IMG/VR virus record: IMGVR_UViG_3300045260_000021
Span: 1 to 27,086 of that record
Direction: 5' to 3' (one strand)
Source of the DNA: a virus
DNA length: 27,086 bases
The notes under the pieces were generated by a model. That model was not told where the DNA came from. It did not search any database and saw nothing but the letters and a program-made list of their open reading frames with translations. Within the stretch, counting starts at the first letter, position 1; every line of letters starts with the position of its first letter. The position numbers and the translations under genes were made by a program. This document shows positions 1-7,908 of the stretch, one piece after another.

Positions 1-546
1 GTGGATTACCGCATTGCAACCATCCCGGTTGCGGCATCGGCGGGTTATAACGTTGGTGATAAAATCATTTTCGATAATGGCGGTACCCCCGTTGAATCGG
101 TAGGTTTGGCGGATAAAACGGCTACCGGCCAGGCAATGACATTTACCATTGTTGCAATCCCTGACGGCACCAGCATCAGCGTATACCCTAAACCCATTGC
201 GGCCGATGATGTGGCGCTATCAGCCCTCGAACAGGCGTATGCTAATATAGATACAACTATCACCAACGGTGCGCTAGTTACACGCCTCAACACTGATGCA
301 TCCGCACGTACCAATTTATTTTGGGATAAAGAGGCGGTTGAAGTGTTAGGCGGCACCATACCCGCCGACCTATTCTCTCAGTTTGACGGCATGAAAGTGA
401 TATCGTCTACTATGCGCAATGGTCAAACAATGTACATGGTGTATGACGGTAATATCGCTACATTAACATTTCGTTGCCGTTTGTTCGTCTGGTACGGCAT
501 AACCGTAGTTGATCCATCGCGATGCGGTGTAGGCGTAACATTTTAA
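1..546 (+). CDS. Major capsid protein, P22 coat (gp5)-like, C-terminal part
   Basis: Forms the icosahedral shell of the virion. The reading frame is open at the left edge of the window, and the 181 residues seen are well short of the roughly 430 residues of P22 coat protein, so the N-terminus lies outside. The last 60 residues match the P22 coat C-terminus as I know it: a LFSQFDGMK stretch aligns with ELFAGMK, followed by a strand ending in a Cys-Arg pair, then WYG and a closing GVGVTF. The gene is followed directly by a strong terminator, then by the head-tail joining genes in P22 order. The first codon in the window, GTG, is therefore not taken as the start. Family assignment is confident; strength of similarity was not computed. 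Confidence 0.9.
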   Translation: MDYRIATIPVAASAGYNVGDKIIFDNGGTPVESVGLADKTATGQAMTFTIVAIPDGTSISVYPKPIAADDVALSALEQAYANIDTTITNGALVTRLNTDASARTNLFWDKEAVEVLGGTIPADLFSQFDGMKVISSTMRNGQTMYMVYDGNIATLTFRCRLFVWYGITVVDPSRCGVGVTF

Positions 547-564
547 TTCGCTAGCCTTTTTCAC

Positions 565-589
565 AGGCGCCGTAAGGCGCCTATTTTTT
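565..589 (+). terminator. Intrinsic terminator after capsid gene
   Basis: A perfect 7-bp stem (AGGCGCC / GGCGCCT) with a GTAA loop is followed by A and six T residues. It lies 19 bases after the capsid stop codon. It could lower expression of the downstream tail genes relative to the coat protein, since no separate promoter is evident in the 20 bases before the next gene. Confidence 0.85.
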
Positions 590-608
590 ATTACGGAGTC
601 CTACACAC

Positions 609-920
609 ATGGCAACGGTATTGTATAAAGACGGCGAGAGTATAAGGGTGCATCACACTCGGATTACCGCGCATTTAGCGCTAGGCTGGAGTCTGGATTG
701 CCCAAGCAACGCCTCCGCACGCACTGATACTGCGGTTGATACGTCTGAAGTAACACCGCCGGCACGGCAACGCGATCCCGATATGCCTGATGACCCCATA
801 GCAGATATTGGAGGCGTAATGTCAGTAGCCGAAATACGTCAGCGGGCCAAAGCCGCGGGCATCTCAGGATGGGACAAAAAGCGGATATCAAGGATTAAAA
901 AAGAACTGGGTATTGAATAA
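609..920 (+). CDS. Small putative head-completion protein
   Basis: A 103-residue protein of unrecognised family. It has two visible parts. Residues 1-30 (MATVLYKDGESIRV... to LGWSL) look like a short beta fold typical of small phage proteins that follow a coat gene. A disordered, Pro/Asp-rich linker runs to about residue 68, and a basic helix-turn-helix-like C-terminus ends in KRISRIKKELGIE. The ATG is preceded by a GGAG 10 bases upstream. The stop overlaps the next start (TAATG), so the two genes are probably translated together. P22 has no gene at this place between genes 5 and 4. The role in head completion is inferred from position only. Confidence 0.7.
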   Translation: MATVLYKDGESIRVHHTRITAHLALGWSLDCPSNASARTDTAVDTSEVTPPARQRDPDMPDDPIADIGGVMSVAEIRQRAKAAGISGWDKKRISRIKKELGIE

Positions 921-1666
921 TGGCTCAGATAACGAAGATAGACGTAATAAATGATGCTTACAGCCAGTTACGCATATCTGGGCTTACGGTAGAGCCAACG
1001 CCGGAAGATACTAGCCTGGCGCTTAATGCGTTAGAAAGTATGATGGCTGAATATTTTAGCCGCAATATTTGTGTAGGCTATATTTTTGAAGACCTGCCTG
1101 ACCCTAATAGCCTGACGGGCGTTGAATTACGGTTTAAGTCAATGATGTCGGCTAATTTGGCGATGCGCATAGCGGCGGATTTTGGTAAACAGTTACCGGC
1201 ATCGCTCACGGCTCTTGCGAGCGCAGGGCTAAGTACGGCGTCACAGGCCTCGGCGATTAAAAACATACAGCACACTAATTATCCGGCACGTATGCCACGC
1301 GGCAGCGGTAACGCTACGCGTTATGATCGGTTCAATCGCTACTATCCTCCTACCATTGATGTGCCTCCTGATTGCGATACGCACCGAATTATTATCGGTG
1401 ATATTAACGACTATTACGAAGATTTCTCTGCGTACTTAAAAGATGGTGAGGCGATATCATCATTTACAATTACAGCAGATGCGGGCTTAACGCTACAAGC
1501 CAGCGCTAACGAAGACCCGCGCATAACGTATCGAGTAGAAGCCGTCAGTAACGCTACGCAAGGCAACTATCAGCAAGTTAAAATCGTTATTACTACCGAT
1601 GATGGACGGGTTAATACTCGACTGATTGATTTTGACGTGCAGTCTAGCGATACAGTAGGGGCATAG
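920..1666 (+). CDS. P22 gp4-like tail accessory factor with C-terminal fibre-tail adaptor-like domain
   Basis: Head-to-tail joining protein that in P22 binds the portal ring and closes the filled head. Residues 1-145 match the gp4 family: an N-terminal LR-K/RISG segment, ALESMMAEYF, a GYIFEDLPDPN loop, a helix with NLAMRIAADFGKQLP, and the diagnostic YPARMPRGSGN motif. P22 gp4 ends soon after this. Here about 90 more residues follow (from about 158) with alternating strands and the pattern GEAISSFTITADAGL ... DDGRVNTRLIDFDV. This resembles the beta-sandwich adaptor domain found in separate fibre-tail adaptor proteins of other phages. The fusion might let one protein both close the portal and anchor a fibre. 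The gene starts on a TAATG overlap. Confidence 0.88.
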   Translation: MAQITKIDVINDAYSQLRISGLTVEPTPEDTSLALNALESMMAEYFSRNICVGYIFEDLPDPNSLTGVELRFKSMMSANLAMRIAADFGKQLPASLTALASAGLSTASQASAIKNIQHTNYPARMPRGSGNATRYDRFNRYYPPTIDVPPDCDTHRIIIGDINDYYEDFSAYLKDGEAISSFTITADAGLTLQASANEDPRITYRVEAVSNATQGNYQQVKIVITTDDGRVNTRLIDFDVQSSDTVGA

Positions 1667-1670
1667 TGTA

Positions 1671-3080
1671 ATGGCGGAGATTAACGCGCCTCTGATAAAA
1701 GGTGATCGGGTTTCACAAAAGGCGGACTATCGCGATGCTCTACCGGTAAATTTTTTGACCGTGCAGCGCCCGATATTAAATGCCAACGGCTATTTAATAT
1801 CTATGTATGGGTTGACGCTACATGGCACCGGTCAAGGTATTGATCGCGGGGGTTATTGGAATGAAACGCAAGAGCGTCATTTTAGGGTGTCGGGCACCGA
1901 CTTATTAAGTCTATCTGCCGACGGTTCGCCCAGCATTCTAGGGGTGATATCGGGTACGGATAGAGCGGTTATGGCGCACTCATTTAACAGCCAAGCGATT
2001 GTGGCCAATAACAAAATGTGGCGCTACAGCGCGGGTGTGCTAAGTGAGGTTACCGATACTGATTTAGGGGACCCCATTTCCATAACATGGGTAGATGGTT
2101 ACTATTTTCTGACTGACGGGGATTTTTTATATCACACCGATATCAGCGACGAAACCGTTATAGACCCTTTAAAATTTTCAACATCGGCATTTAGCCCCGA
2201 TCCGACGTATGCCGTTGCCACTACCACCGATAACCAGGTTATCGTTTTTAACCGATATACGACAGAGTATTTTATTAACCAAGCAAGCGAAAATTTCGCA
2301 TTTGGGCGAATAAGCAGTAAATCTATAAAATGTGGTTGCGTGGGCACTCATGCGTTTACCGAATTAAGCGGATATTATTATGTTATTGGTAGCGGTAAAA
2401 ACGAATCAATAAGCGTGCATAGGTTATCAGCGGGCATATATCAGTCAATTGCTTCCCGCGAAGTCGATAAAATTTTAGCCGAATACAACGAAAATGAAAT
2501 AAAAGATGCGGTTATAGAATCCAGAGTACAGGATAAAGAGCAATTTTTAATTGTACATTTGCTAAATCACACATTGCAGTACAGCGCGAGTATTGCAAAA
2601 TCATTAGGGATTGAATATGCATGGACTATTCTCAAATCCGATATTGAGGGGGACACGACTTGGCGTGCAATCGGCGGCGTTTATGATCCGCGTACGCCAG
2701 GTTGGATTTATGGTGACAAACAAAATGCGAATATTGGGTTGCTAGATGACTCAGTAGCGACTCAATACGGCGATGCGGTGGAATGCATCGCGTATTCTCC
2801 GCTGATAAAAATGGAAACAATGAGTGTCGATTCTATCGAAGTGGATACGCTCCCAGGCCACCAAATAAATATTGATGATGTTACTTGCGCGGTATCGCTG
2901 ACTTATAACGGCCTAACCTATGGTAAAGAGTGGTGGAAACTGTATGGCCAGCAGTATAACTACGATACCCGATTTATTTTAAACAGACTCGGCTATGTGC
3001 AGGATAATATTGGATTTAAAATACGGTGCACATCACCTGAACGTATAGCCCTTACATTTATAAAAGTGACTTATGGCTGA
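1671..3080 (+). CDS. P22 gp10-like packaged DNA stabilisation / tail hub protein
   Basis: In P22, gp10 forms the hexameric hub of the tail machine that holds DNA in the head and anchors the tailspikes. At 469 residues this protein has the length of gp10 (about 472). Co-linear signatures include ADYRDALPVNFLTVQRPILNANGYL near the N-terminus (P22 has DYLPVNMLATPKEILNSSGYL), a central DNQVIVFNRYTTEYF strand, YYVIGSGKN, QFLIVHLLNHTLQY, and NGLTYGKEWWKLYGQ followed by DTRFILNRLGYV. All agree in order with the P22 protein. It follows the gp4-like gene by 4 bases, as in P22, and its last 8 bases overlap the next gene. Confidence 0.9.
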   Translation: MAEINAPLIKGDRVSQKADYRDALPVNFLTVQRPILNANGYLISMYGLTLHGTGQGIDRGGYWNETQERHFRVSGTDLLSLSADGSPSILGVISGTDRAVMAHSFNSQAIVANNKMWRYSAGVLSEVTDTDLGDPISITWVDGYYFLTDGDFLYHTDISDETVIDPLKFSTSAFSPDPTYAVATTTDNQVIVFNRYTTEYFINQASENFAFGRISSKSIKCGCVGTHAFTELSGYYYVIGSGKNESISVHRLSAGIYQSIASREVDKILAEYNENEIKDAVIESRVQDKEQFLIVHLLNHTLQYSASIAKSLGIEYAWTILKSDIEGDTTWRAIGGVYDPRTPGWIYGDKQNANIGLLDDSVATQYGDAVECIAYSPLIKMETMSVDSIEVDTLPGHQINIDDVTCAVSLTYNGLTYGKEWWKLYGQQYNYDTRFILNRLGYVQDNIGFKIRCTSPERIALTFIKVTYG

Positions 3081-3387
3081 TACTGAAAATAGTTTTGAAC
3101 AGTACATAACAACGTATCGGGAATTGCACGAACTGACGGGGTGGCCTGCGCAGCTAGTTGAAGATTATTTTTCTATTAAACGTAATACGGTCGTCACGGT
3201 TACCGTCGCAGATAACGCCCAATCAGCAGCGGACGATGCACAAAGCCAGGCCGAAGACGCTAACTTTTTAGCCGCACGAATACATCATATTCAGGCACAG
3301 GTTGGTAGCGGCAACCCCCTAACCAGCGATGAAACCGGTTTTACGGTGGATTCGACACGATTATCTGTTGATATGGATGAGGCGTAA
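3073..3387 (+). CDS. Small virion protein, possible fibre or needle component
   Basis: A 104-residue acidic protein with no family I can name. The middle (about residues 48-72) is an Ala/Asp/Gln-rich helix with heptad character that looks like a short coiled coil. The C-terminus has a GNPLTSDETGFTVDSTRLSVDMDEA-type strand pair. It sits where P22 has gene 26, the coiled-coil tail needle, but is less than half that length, so identity with the needle is not claimed. The start ATG overlaps the stop of the hub gene by 8 bases, and its stop overlaps the next start (TAATG). A role as an adaptor or short trimeric appendage is inferred from position. Confidence 0.7.
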   Translation: MADTENSFEQYITTYRELHELTGWPAQLVEDYFSIKRNTVVTVTVADNAQSAADDAQSQAEDANFLAARIHHIQAQVGSGNPLTSDETGFTVDSTRLSVDMDEA

Positions 3388-4643
3388 TGGTACAGCAAGT
3401 TATTGACGTAGGTACTGTAGCAAATGATCGCACCGGGGACACTTGGCGCGATGCGATGATAAAAGCTAACGAAAATTTCACCGAAGTGTTTGATGATATC
3501 GCGGCCATCGGCGTTAATTTTATCGCGCAGGAGTCTGATTTTCCTAATCAAGATGCCAATAACATTTATATTGACGGCTATTACTGGATAACCTCTTCGT
3601 TCTCCACGGCCAAAAATTTCGTTTTTACGGTAGACGGCGCAACCTTTACCTGCGGCAGCACTAATGGCCCCTTAGTGACGTTTACCGGCAGCGGCGATAT
3701 GTTTTCAGCTACGGATGTTGATGCTGCAGTTATTTACGCTCATGTTGATGCAGGCACTGGTAACCGCGCATTTAATTTTGTTGACACTGTAGGCGGTACT
3801 AAACAGGGTATCATGAGGTATACCCGCGTTGAGACTTGCGCGGCATTTGGTTATTTTGAGGATTTAACCTTTTTAAATATTTTTAATTGCGATTCAGCCG
3901 CGACTGACGGCGTAGAAATAGCAGGCACCAGCAATTTTATTATTTCTATCGCAGCGTTCGGCTTGGTGTCGAGTTCAGCGAGTTTTAAAGGTATAGACTT
4001 AGGCTCTGCAACCGCTACTGTTATAGAGTTTTCTGATTTATTGTTTGTGGCCCCCGCGGGTGCATACGGCATATCAGGGTTAGCGAGTAACGGCAACGTT
4101 GTTGCCGGATCTATAGCCACTGTAACAGGGTCTACTTTTAGCGGCGGCATGGACGCGCTAGAAAATATCACCGTTGATGATGTTAGATGGCTATTCCGGA
4201 ATAATTCGCCGATACCTGATACACAACCCGATGCGTTACTGTCATTTACAGGTAACGCTGCCGCAACCACCGTACCAGGTACCGGCGCAGGCGCCTTGGT
4301 TAATGCTACATGGACCATTAATGCCACGTCCTTCTATACGGGCACGGCGGCAGGTAGGGCGACGTACAACGGGGAGCGGGACTTGCGCAGTCCCATTGAT
4401 ATAGCGGTAGACGTGGAGCCGAGTTCCGGCACGAATAAACTGATTGCGGTTTTTGTGGCTATTAATGGCACCGTGGTGGCGAGTAGTCGGCGTATTATAC
4501 GGGCAGATGCTGGGGATCCTAAATCTATCCCCGTTATATGGCAATATACGTTTGCCGAAAACGACTATGTCGAGGTCTTTGTTGATAATCTCACCGATAC
4601 GGTAAGTATCGTTGTTAGCGCCGGTGTGCTGAGGGTTCGTTAA
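3387..4643 (+). CDS. Putative tail fibre / spike protein
   Basis: A 418-residue protein that probably contacts the host surface. The first 40 residues have the common phage fibre opening: an isoleucine/valine-rich start, GTVANDRTGDTWRDAMIKANENFTEVF (compare the familiar 'GT-NDGTGD-LR-A--K-NENF-E' pattern). The rest is rich in Gly, Ala, Thr, Val and short beta strands with Asn/Asp turns, consistent with a parallel beta-helix or trimeric fibre. The last 100 residues (from about YTGTAAGRATYNGER) may be a separate beta-sandwich receptor-binding head. No catalytic motif of a sugar-degrading spike was recognised. GAGG lies 5 bases before the ATG; junctions on both sides overlap. Confidence 0.8.
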   Translation: MVQQVIDVGTVANDRTGDTWRDAMIKANENFTEVFDDIAAIGVNFIAQESDFPNQDANNIYIDGYYWITSSFSTAKNFVFTVDGATFTCGSTNGPLVTFTGSGDMFSATDVDAAVIYAHVDAGTGNRAFNFVDTVGGTKQGIMRYTRVETCAAFGYFEDLTFLNIFNCDSAATDGVEIAGTSNFIISIAAFGLVSSSASFKGIDLGSATATVIEFSDLLFVAPAGAYGISGLASNGNVVAGSIATVTGSTFSGGMDALENITVDDVRWLFRNNSPIPDTQPDALLSFTGNAAATTVPGTGAGALVNATWTINATSFYTGTAAGRATYNGERDLRSPIDIAVDVEPSSGTNKLIAVFVAINGTVVASSRRIIRADAGDPKSIPVIWQYTFAENDYVEVFVDNLTDTVSIVVSAGVLRVR

Positions 4644-4984
4644 TGACTGATAGCGTTTTAGTTTTTAATGCAGCTAATACCGTTGTCGATACCGTAGAAT
4701 CTTTCTACACGTCGCCATCAGGGGGACTCGGCACACGTATTAAATCGTTTACAGCCGCAAATAATGGCGAAACCAGTATAAGCTACAAGGCCTACATCTA
4801 TAGCTCAAGTGGCACAGTTGTAGCGGCGATAGTGCCTCAAACTATCGTTGTCATAGACCGTGCGGACTATGGACCCGCTATTGTTAACCAAGTAATCCCG
4901 CCTGGCGGCACTTTGCGGATGGAAAGCAGCACGGCGGATGATCTTAATTTTTATGTGACCGGTGTTGAGCAGGAAAGTACGTGA
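4643..4984 (+). CDS. Small beta-rich virion protein next to the fibre
   Basis: A 113-residue, strand-rich protein: SISYKAYIYSSSGTVVAAIVPQTIVVIDRAD, then PPGGTLRMESSTADDLNFYVTGVEQ. The pattern of a single small beta-sandwich with an 'IPPGGTL' turn is common in phage fibre-associated or decoration proteins. I do not recognise the exact family. It starts on a TAATG overlap with the fibre gene, and its stop overlaps the GTG start of the next gene, so it is almost certainly co-translated with the fibre. A trimeric cap or fibre-assembly role is inferred from context. Confidence 0.7.
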   Translation: MTDSVLVFNAANTVVDTVESFYTSPSGGLGTRIKSFTAANNGETSISYKAYIYSSSGTVVAAIVPQTIVVIDRADYGPAIVNQVIPPGGTLRMESSTADDLNFYVTGVEQEST

Positions 4985-5331
4985 ATTTTGTCGAGGCGTC
5001 GACGGGATATCGTGAAGGTATTTATGCGGATGAAAACTACCGCGTATATAAGTGGGATAGGCCCGATTGTGCGGTTTATTTCTCCAGCACGCAAAAAGGT
5101 GAGGCGATATATTGCCATTTAGCCTCAGATAGGGCGGGCTTGCGGCATCTTAAAACCGCTATCGCTGACTATGAGCGGTTTTTATTTGACCAGTTCCCTT
5201 GGTGCCGTATGATTATAGTTACAATATCCCGCCCAAGTATTATGCGGCTAGTTGATAAATGTGGATTTAAGTTTGCGGGTACTATCGGTACTGGGCGTCT
5301 GTATGTGAGGTTAAAAGCATGGGTTCAATAG
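4981..5331 (+). CDS. P22 gp14-like head assembly protein (DUF2824 / GNAT-like)
   Basis: A 116-residue protein in the position of P22 gene 14, directly before the first ejection protein. The sequence has a GNAT-like layout: an N-terminal strand pair (YRVYKWDRPDCAVYFSS), GEAIYCHLASDRAG leading into a long helix, then RMIIVTISRPSIMRLVDKCGFKFAGTI, where the 'S---M-L--KCGF' turn resembles the last part of acetyltransferase folds. The family of gp14-like proteins has unknown biochemical function. The GTG start is chosen because AGGA lies 6 bases upstream and the GTG overlaps the previous stop (GTGA). Shorter than P22 gp14, so the assignment is moderate. Confidence 0.6.
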   Translation: MNFVEASTGYREGIYADENYRVYKWDRPDCAVYFSSTQKGEAIYCHLASDRAGLRHLKTAIADYERFLFDQFPWCRMIIVTISRPSIMRLVDKCGFKFAGTIGTGRLYVRLKAWVQ

Positions 5332-6173
5332 GTGATCTTTTCGGCGGAAGTGCAGCAGGTGATCTTTTCGGCGGAGATGACGACGCAGGTGACGCAGCTA
5401 TTGAGGCGTCCCAAATACAAGCAGATTATCAGCGTGAGGCGCTAGACTATCTTAAAGAAACCGAAGCACTGCCTCAGACTTACCGCGAGGGTGCGTTACA
5501 AGCGCTTGGTGCTGAGTACGGTTTTACAACGGATGCTGAGGGCAACGTTGTGCCAAGCGATCAGTCAATTACTGAGCGCGTTAAAAGTGGGGAGGTCTAT
5601 CAATCCCTGTTGGGCGGTCAAGCGGCCGGTGAAGAGGCTATTTTGCGCCAAGCATCGGCTACCGGGGGTTTAAGGTCGGGCAATGTGCAAGAGGCGCTTT
5701 ACGACTACAATACGCAGCTCGAAAACGAAGCATTCCTCACCGCGTATAACCAGCAAGTACAAGGTTTACAGGGATTAGCTGGGCTGCCCTCCCTCGCCAC
5801 TAGTATTGCATCAGGAACGTCTGACATAGGCACGACGTTAGGCCAGGGCATTGTAGCCGAAGCCCAAGCAGAGCAAGCAGCGTCTCAGCAAGGGGTAAGC
5901 AATGCGCTAAGCGCCGCTAATTTAGCGCTAGTAGCGGCCAGCACATTTTCTGACAGACGTTTAAAAACGAATATACGGTTTATTGGAAATCGCCAAGGCA
6001 TACCGTTTTATAGATGGACTTGGAATGCCCGAGCGCAAACGATGGGATTTACTGGTGAATGCGAAGGTGTTATTGCTCAAGAGGTTGAGAAAATAAAGCC
6101 AGATGCGGTTTACCAATTACCTAACGGATATTTGGCGGTTGATATGGCTAAAATCATGCAGGAGGTCGCCTGA
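5319..6173 (+). CDS. Ejection (gp7-slot) protein with C-terminal S74 intramolecular chaperone
   Basis: A 284-residue virion protein. Residues 1-210 are helical and Gly/Ala/Gln-rich, with a duplicated DLFGG segment at the N-terminus and a GGLRSGN turn (about 116-122) typical of internal or ejected podoviral proteins. Residues 211-284 are a peptidase S74 intramolecular chaperone: SDRRLKTNI, GIPFYRWTWN, a G-GVIAQEVEKI helix and a final NGYLAVD strand. In known S74 domains the Ser of SD and the following Lys form the autocleavage dyad; here these are S211 and K216, so cleavage would release residues 211-284. It starts 13 bases inside the previous gene after a GAGG site. Confidence 0.83.
   Translation: MGSIGDLFGGSAAGDLFGGDDDAGDAAIEASQIQADYQREALDYLKETEALPQTYREGALQALGAEYGFTTDAEGNVVPSDQSITERVKSGEVYQSLLGGQAAGEEAILRQASATGGLRSGNVQEALYDYNTQLENEAFLTAYNQQVQGLQGLAGLPSLATSIASGTSDIGTTLGQGIVAEAQAEQAASQQGVSNALSAANLALVAASTFSDRRLKTNIRFIGNRQGIPFYRWTWNARAQTMGFTGECEGVIAQEVEKIKPDAVYQLPNGYLAVDMAKIMQEVA
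5331..5375 (+). repeat. 18-bp direct repeat encoding GDLFGG twice
   Basis: Two exact copies of GGTGATCTTTTCGGCGGA at 5331-5348 and 5358-5375, in frame and 27 bp apart. They duplicate the GDLFGG segment at the N-terminus of the ejection protein. Exactness at the DNA level suggests a recent local duplication. Confidence 0.85.
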
Positions 6174-6670
6174 TGGCGTTTGAGTACGTACCACTAGATC
6201 AACGATACCGCACCCAATCGCTAGACTATTCTGATCTTACAGAGCAACAGCAACAATCGCAGCAAACATCCGGCTTAGGTGGGGGTGTTGGTGGTTTTGG
6301 GGGTTTAACGGATCTCATAGGCGGCGGTGGTGCCGGCACCACTGCTGCCACTGGTACTGGCACTGGCGCTACTACTGCCACTGGCATTGGCACCACCGCC
6401 GCTACTGGCGGTAGTAGTATCTCGGCATCTGCGGGGCCGTGGGCCACATTAGCGGGGATTATTGGGGCCGAGGCGGAAAATACGGGCAAAACCAGTGATG
6501 TGTCTTTTAGTGAGCAAGCGAAAAACCTAAGCCTGATACCCCAAAAGGATTTTGAGCACTGGGGGCTTGAAAAATACGCGCCACTTGGCGGCGGCGCGGC
6601 GTATAAGAGCACGTTTGATCTAAACGAATGGTGGGGAGGTGCTGCCGCCCCTTTTAAGGAGCTTTTCTGA
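6173..6670 (+). CDS. Gly/Thr/Ala-rich internal virion protein
   Basis: A 165-residue protein with three zones: a polar N-terminus with a QQQQSQQ run (residues 24-31), a low-complexity Gly/Ala/Thr stretch (about 35-85, many GTG, ATG and TTA-type triplets), and a normal C-terminal part with QAKNLSLIPQKDFEHWGLEKYAPLGGG and a WWGG motif. It lies between two ejection-type proteins and is coupled to both by TGATG overlaps; GGAGG and AAGGAG sites precede its start and the next start. Function unknown. Role as an ejected or core protein is inferred from position. Confidence 0.65.
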   Translation: MAFEYVPLDQRYRTQSLDYSDLTEQQQQSQQTSGLGGGVGGFGGLTDLIGGGGAGTTAATGTGTGATTATGIGTTAATGGSSISASAGPWATLAGIIGAEAENTGKTSDVSFSEQAKNLSLIPQKDFEHWGLEKYAPLGGGAAYKSTFDLNEWWGGAAAPFKELF

Positions 6671-7908
6671 TGGCTAACGGCAATCCATTTTATGTGCAGC
6701 CTATGGGTGATTACTCCCAACAGCTAGCGGGTATCGGCCAAACCTTGCAGCAAATAGGCGCAGAGAAGAAACGCCAAGCACGATTTAATGAGGTCAAAAG
6801 CGCAATGCAAGGCGCATGGAATAGCAAAGACCCTGATCAGATGATGCAAGTTGCGATTGAATACCCCGAGGCGCAGGCTACTGTTAAACAAATGTTTGGC
6901 TTAGTTAATCAGCAAACCGAAGACGCCGCCACACGCACTTATCGACGGGTATTGGCCGATCCTAAAAATGCTGAAAAATATCTTTCGCAGGGTATTAAAT
7001 CTGTACAGGACGCCGGGGGTAAACCTGGCAACATGCTGACCGATCTCGGCATGTATCGGCGCAATCCTCAGGGGGCATTGCGTAATATGGCAATGACTTA
7101 TGCGGCTGCCGATCCCCAAGGTTACAGAGCGCTATCTGATGCAGATAAGGCAGCTCGCAAAAACGCAGAGCCTGGCGATACCGCTGCAATTAAAGATCTA
7201 AAATTTTATACGGAGCTTAAGAAAACAGATCCTGAGTTGGCTAAACAGTTTGGACAAGAGCGCGGCTACGTATCTGACGAGGGTAAAGAGTTATCAGTGT
7301 TTTTGCAGAAACGGCTAGCCGAATCCGCCGATAATGCTATTCAGTCCGCCGGTAACGTCCGGGGCTACGAAATCCTAGCATCTGAGTTTGACAAAATCCC
7401 TGATACCGGGGGCGCCGTTAGCAAATGGGACGAAACCTTAAAACAGGTAACGGGTTCAGAGGACGCCGTATCCCAATTACGGCGCAGGTACAATGGAGTA
7501 ATTGCCAGCCAAATTATGGCTAATTTACCCCCTGGCGCGGCGTCAGACGCCGATGTAGCGCTAGCTAGATCGGGTTTTCCTGAATCGACGGCAAAACCCG
7601 CCTATTTGGCGAGTTTTTTGCGCGGACTGGCTAAAATTGAAAGTGCTAAGGCCGAATTTAACGAGTTTAAGGCCGACTACATCTCTAAAAATGGGCATGA
7701 GCGCGGTATGCTAGCTGCGTGGAAAGAAACCAAAGGCATAGGCGAGGAGCCTGCCGAAGCTGCGCCTACTGAAACAGTTGACGCCACAACCGTGATATTG
7801 ACTCACCCCCAACTAGGTGATGTTACTGAGGCGGATATACAAAATACCATGGGCAAATACAACATGACGCGCCAGCAGGTTATAAACAGACTGCAAGGGG
7901 GCCGCTAA
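6670..7908 (+). CDS. DNA ejection / transfer protein, gp20-slot
   Basis: A 412-residue, mainly helical protein in the position of P22 gene 20 (471 residues). The N-terminus (NPFYVQPMGDYSQQLAGIGQTLQQIGAEKKRQARFNEVKSAM) is the Gln-rich amphipathic opening I associate with podoviral ejection proteins. The middle has repeated short helices with conserved-looking Trp/Tyr, and the C-terminus (ILTHPQLGDVTEADIQNTMGKYNMTRQQVINRLQGG) looks like a small helical domain. Such proteins leave the virion before DNA and help form the channel across the envelope. No enzymatic motif was seen. An AAGGAG site and TGATG overlap support the start. Confidence 0.72.
   Translation: MANGNPFYVQPMGDYSQQLAGIGQTLQQIGAEKKRQARFNEVKSAMQGAWNSKDPDQMMQVAIEYPEAQATVKQMFGLVNQQTEDAATRTYRRVLADPKNAEKYLSQGIKSVQDAGGKPGNMLTDLGMYRRNPQGALRNMAMTYAAADPQGYRALSDADKAARKNAEPGDTAAIKDLKFYTELKKTDPELAKQFGQERGYVSDEGKELSVFLQKRLAESADNAIQSAGNVRGYEILASEFDKIPDTGGAVSKWDETLKQVTGSEDAVSQLRRRYNGVIASQIMANLPPGAASDADVALARSGFPESTAKPAYLASFLRGLAKIESAKAEFNEFKADYISKNGHERGMLAAWKETKGIGEEPAEAAPTETVDATTVILTHPQLGDVTEADIQNTMGKYNMTRQQVINRLQGGR

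Noticed and set aside
3851-4327. Minus-strand ORF of 158 residues inside the fibre gene
   Set aside because: Antisense shadow of a Gly/Ala/Thr-rich fibre; composition mirrors the sense strand and no ribosome site is present.
6226-6720. Minus-strand ORF of 164 residues, Pro/Val-rich
   Set aside because: Mirror of the Gly/Thr-rich low-complexity gene on the plus strand; no independent start signal.
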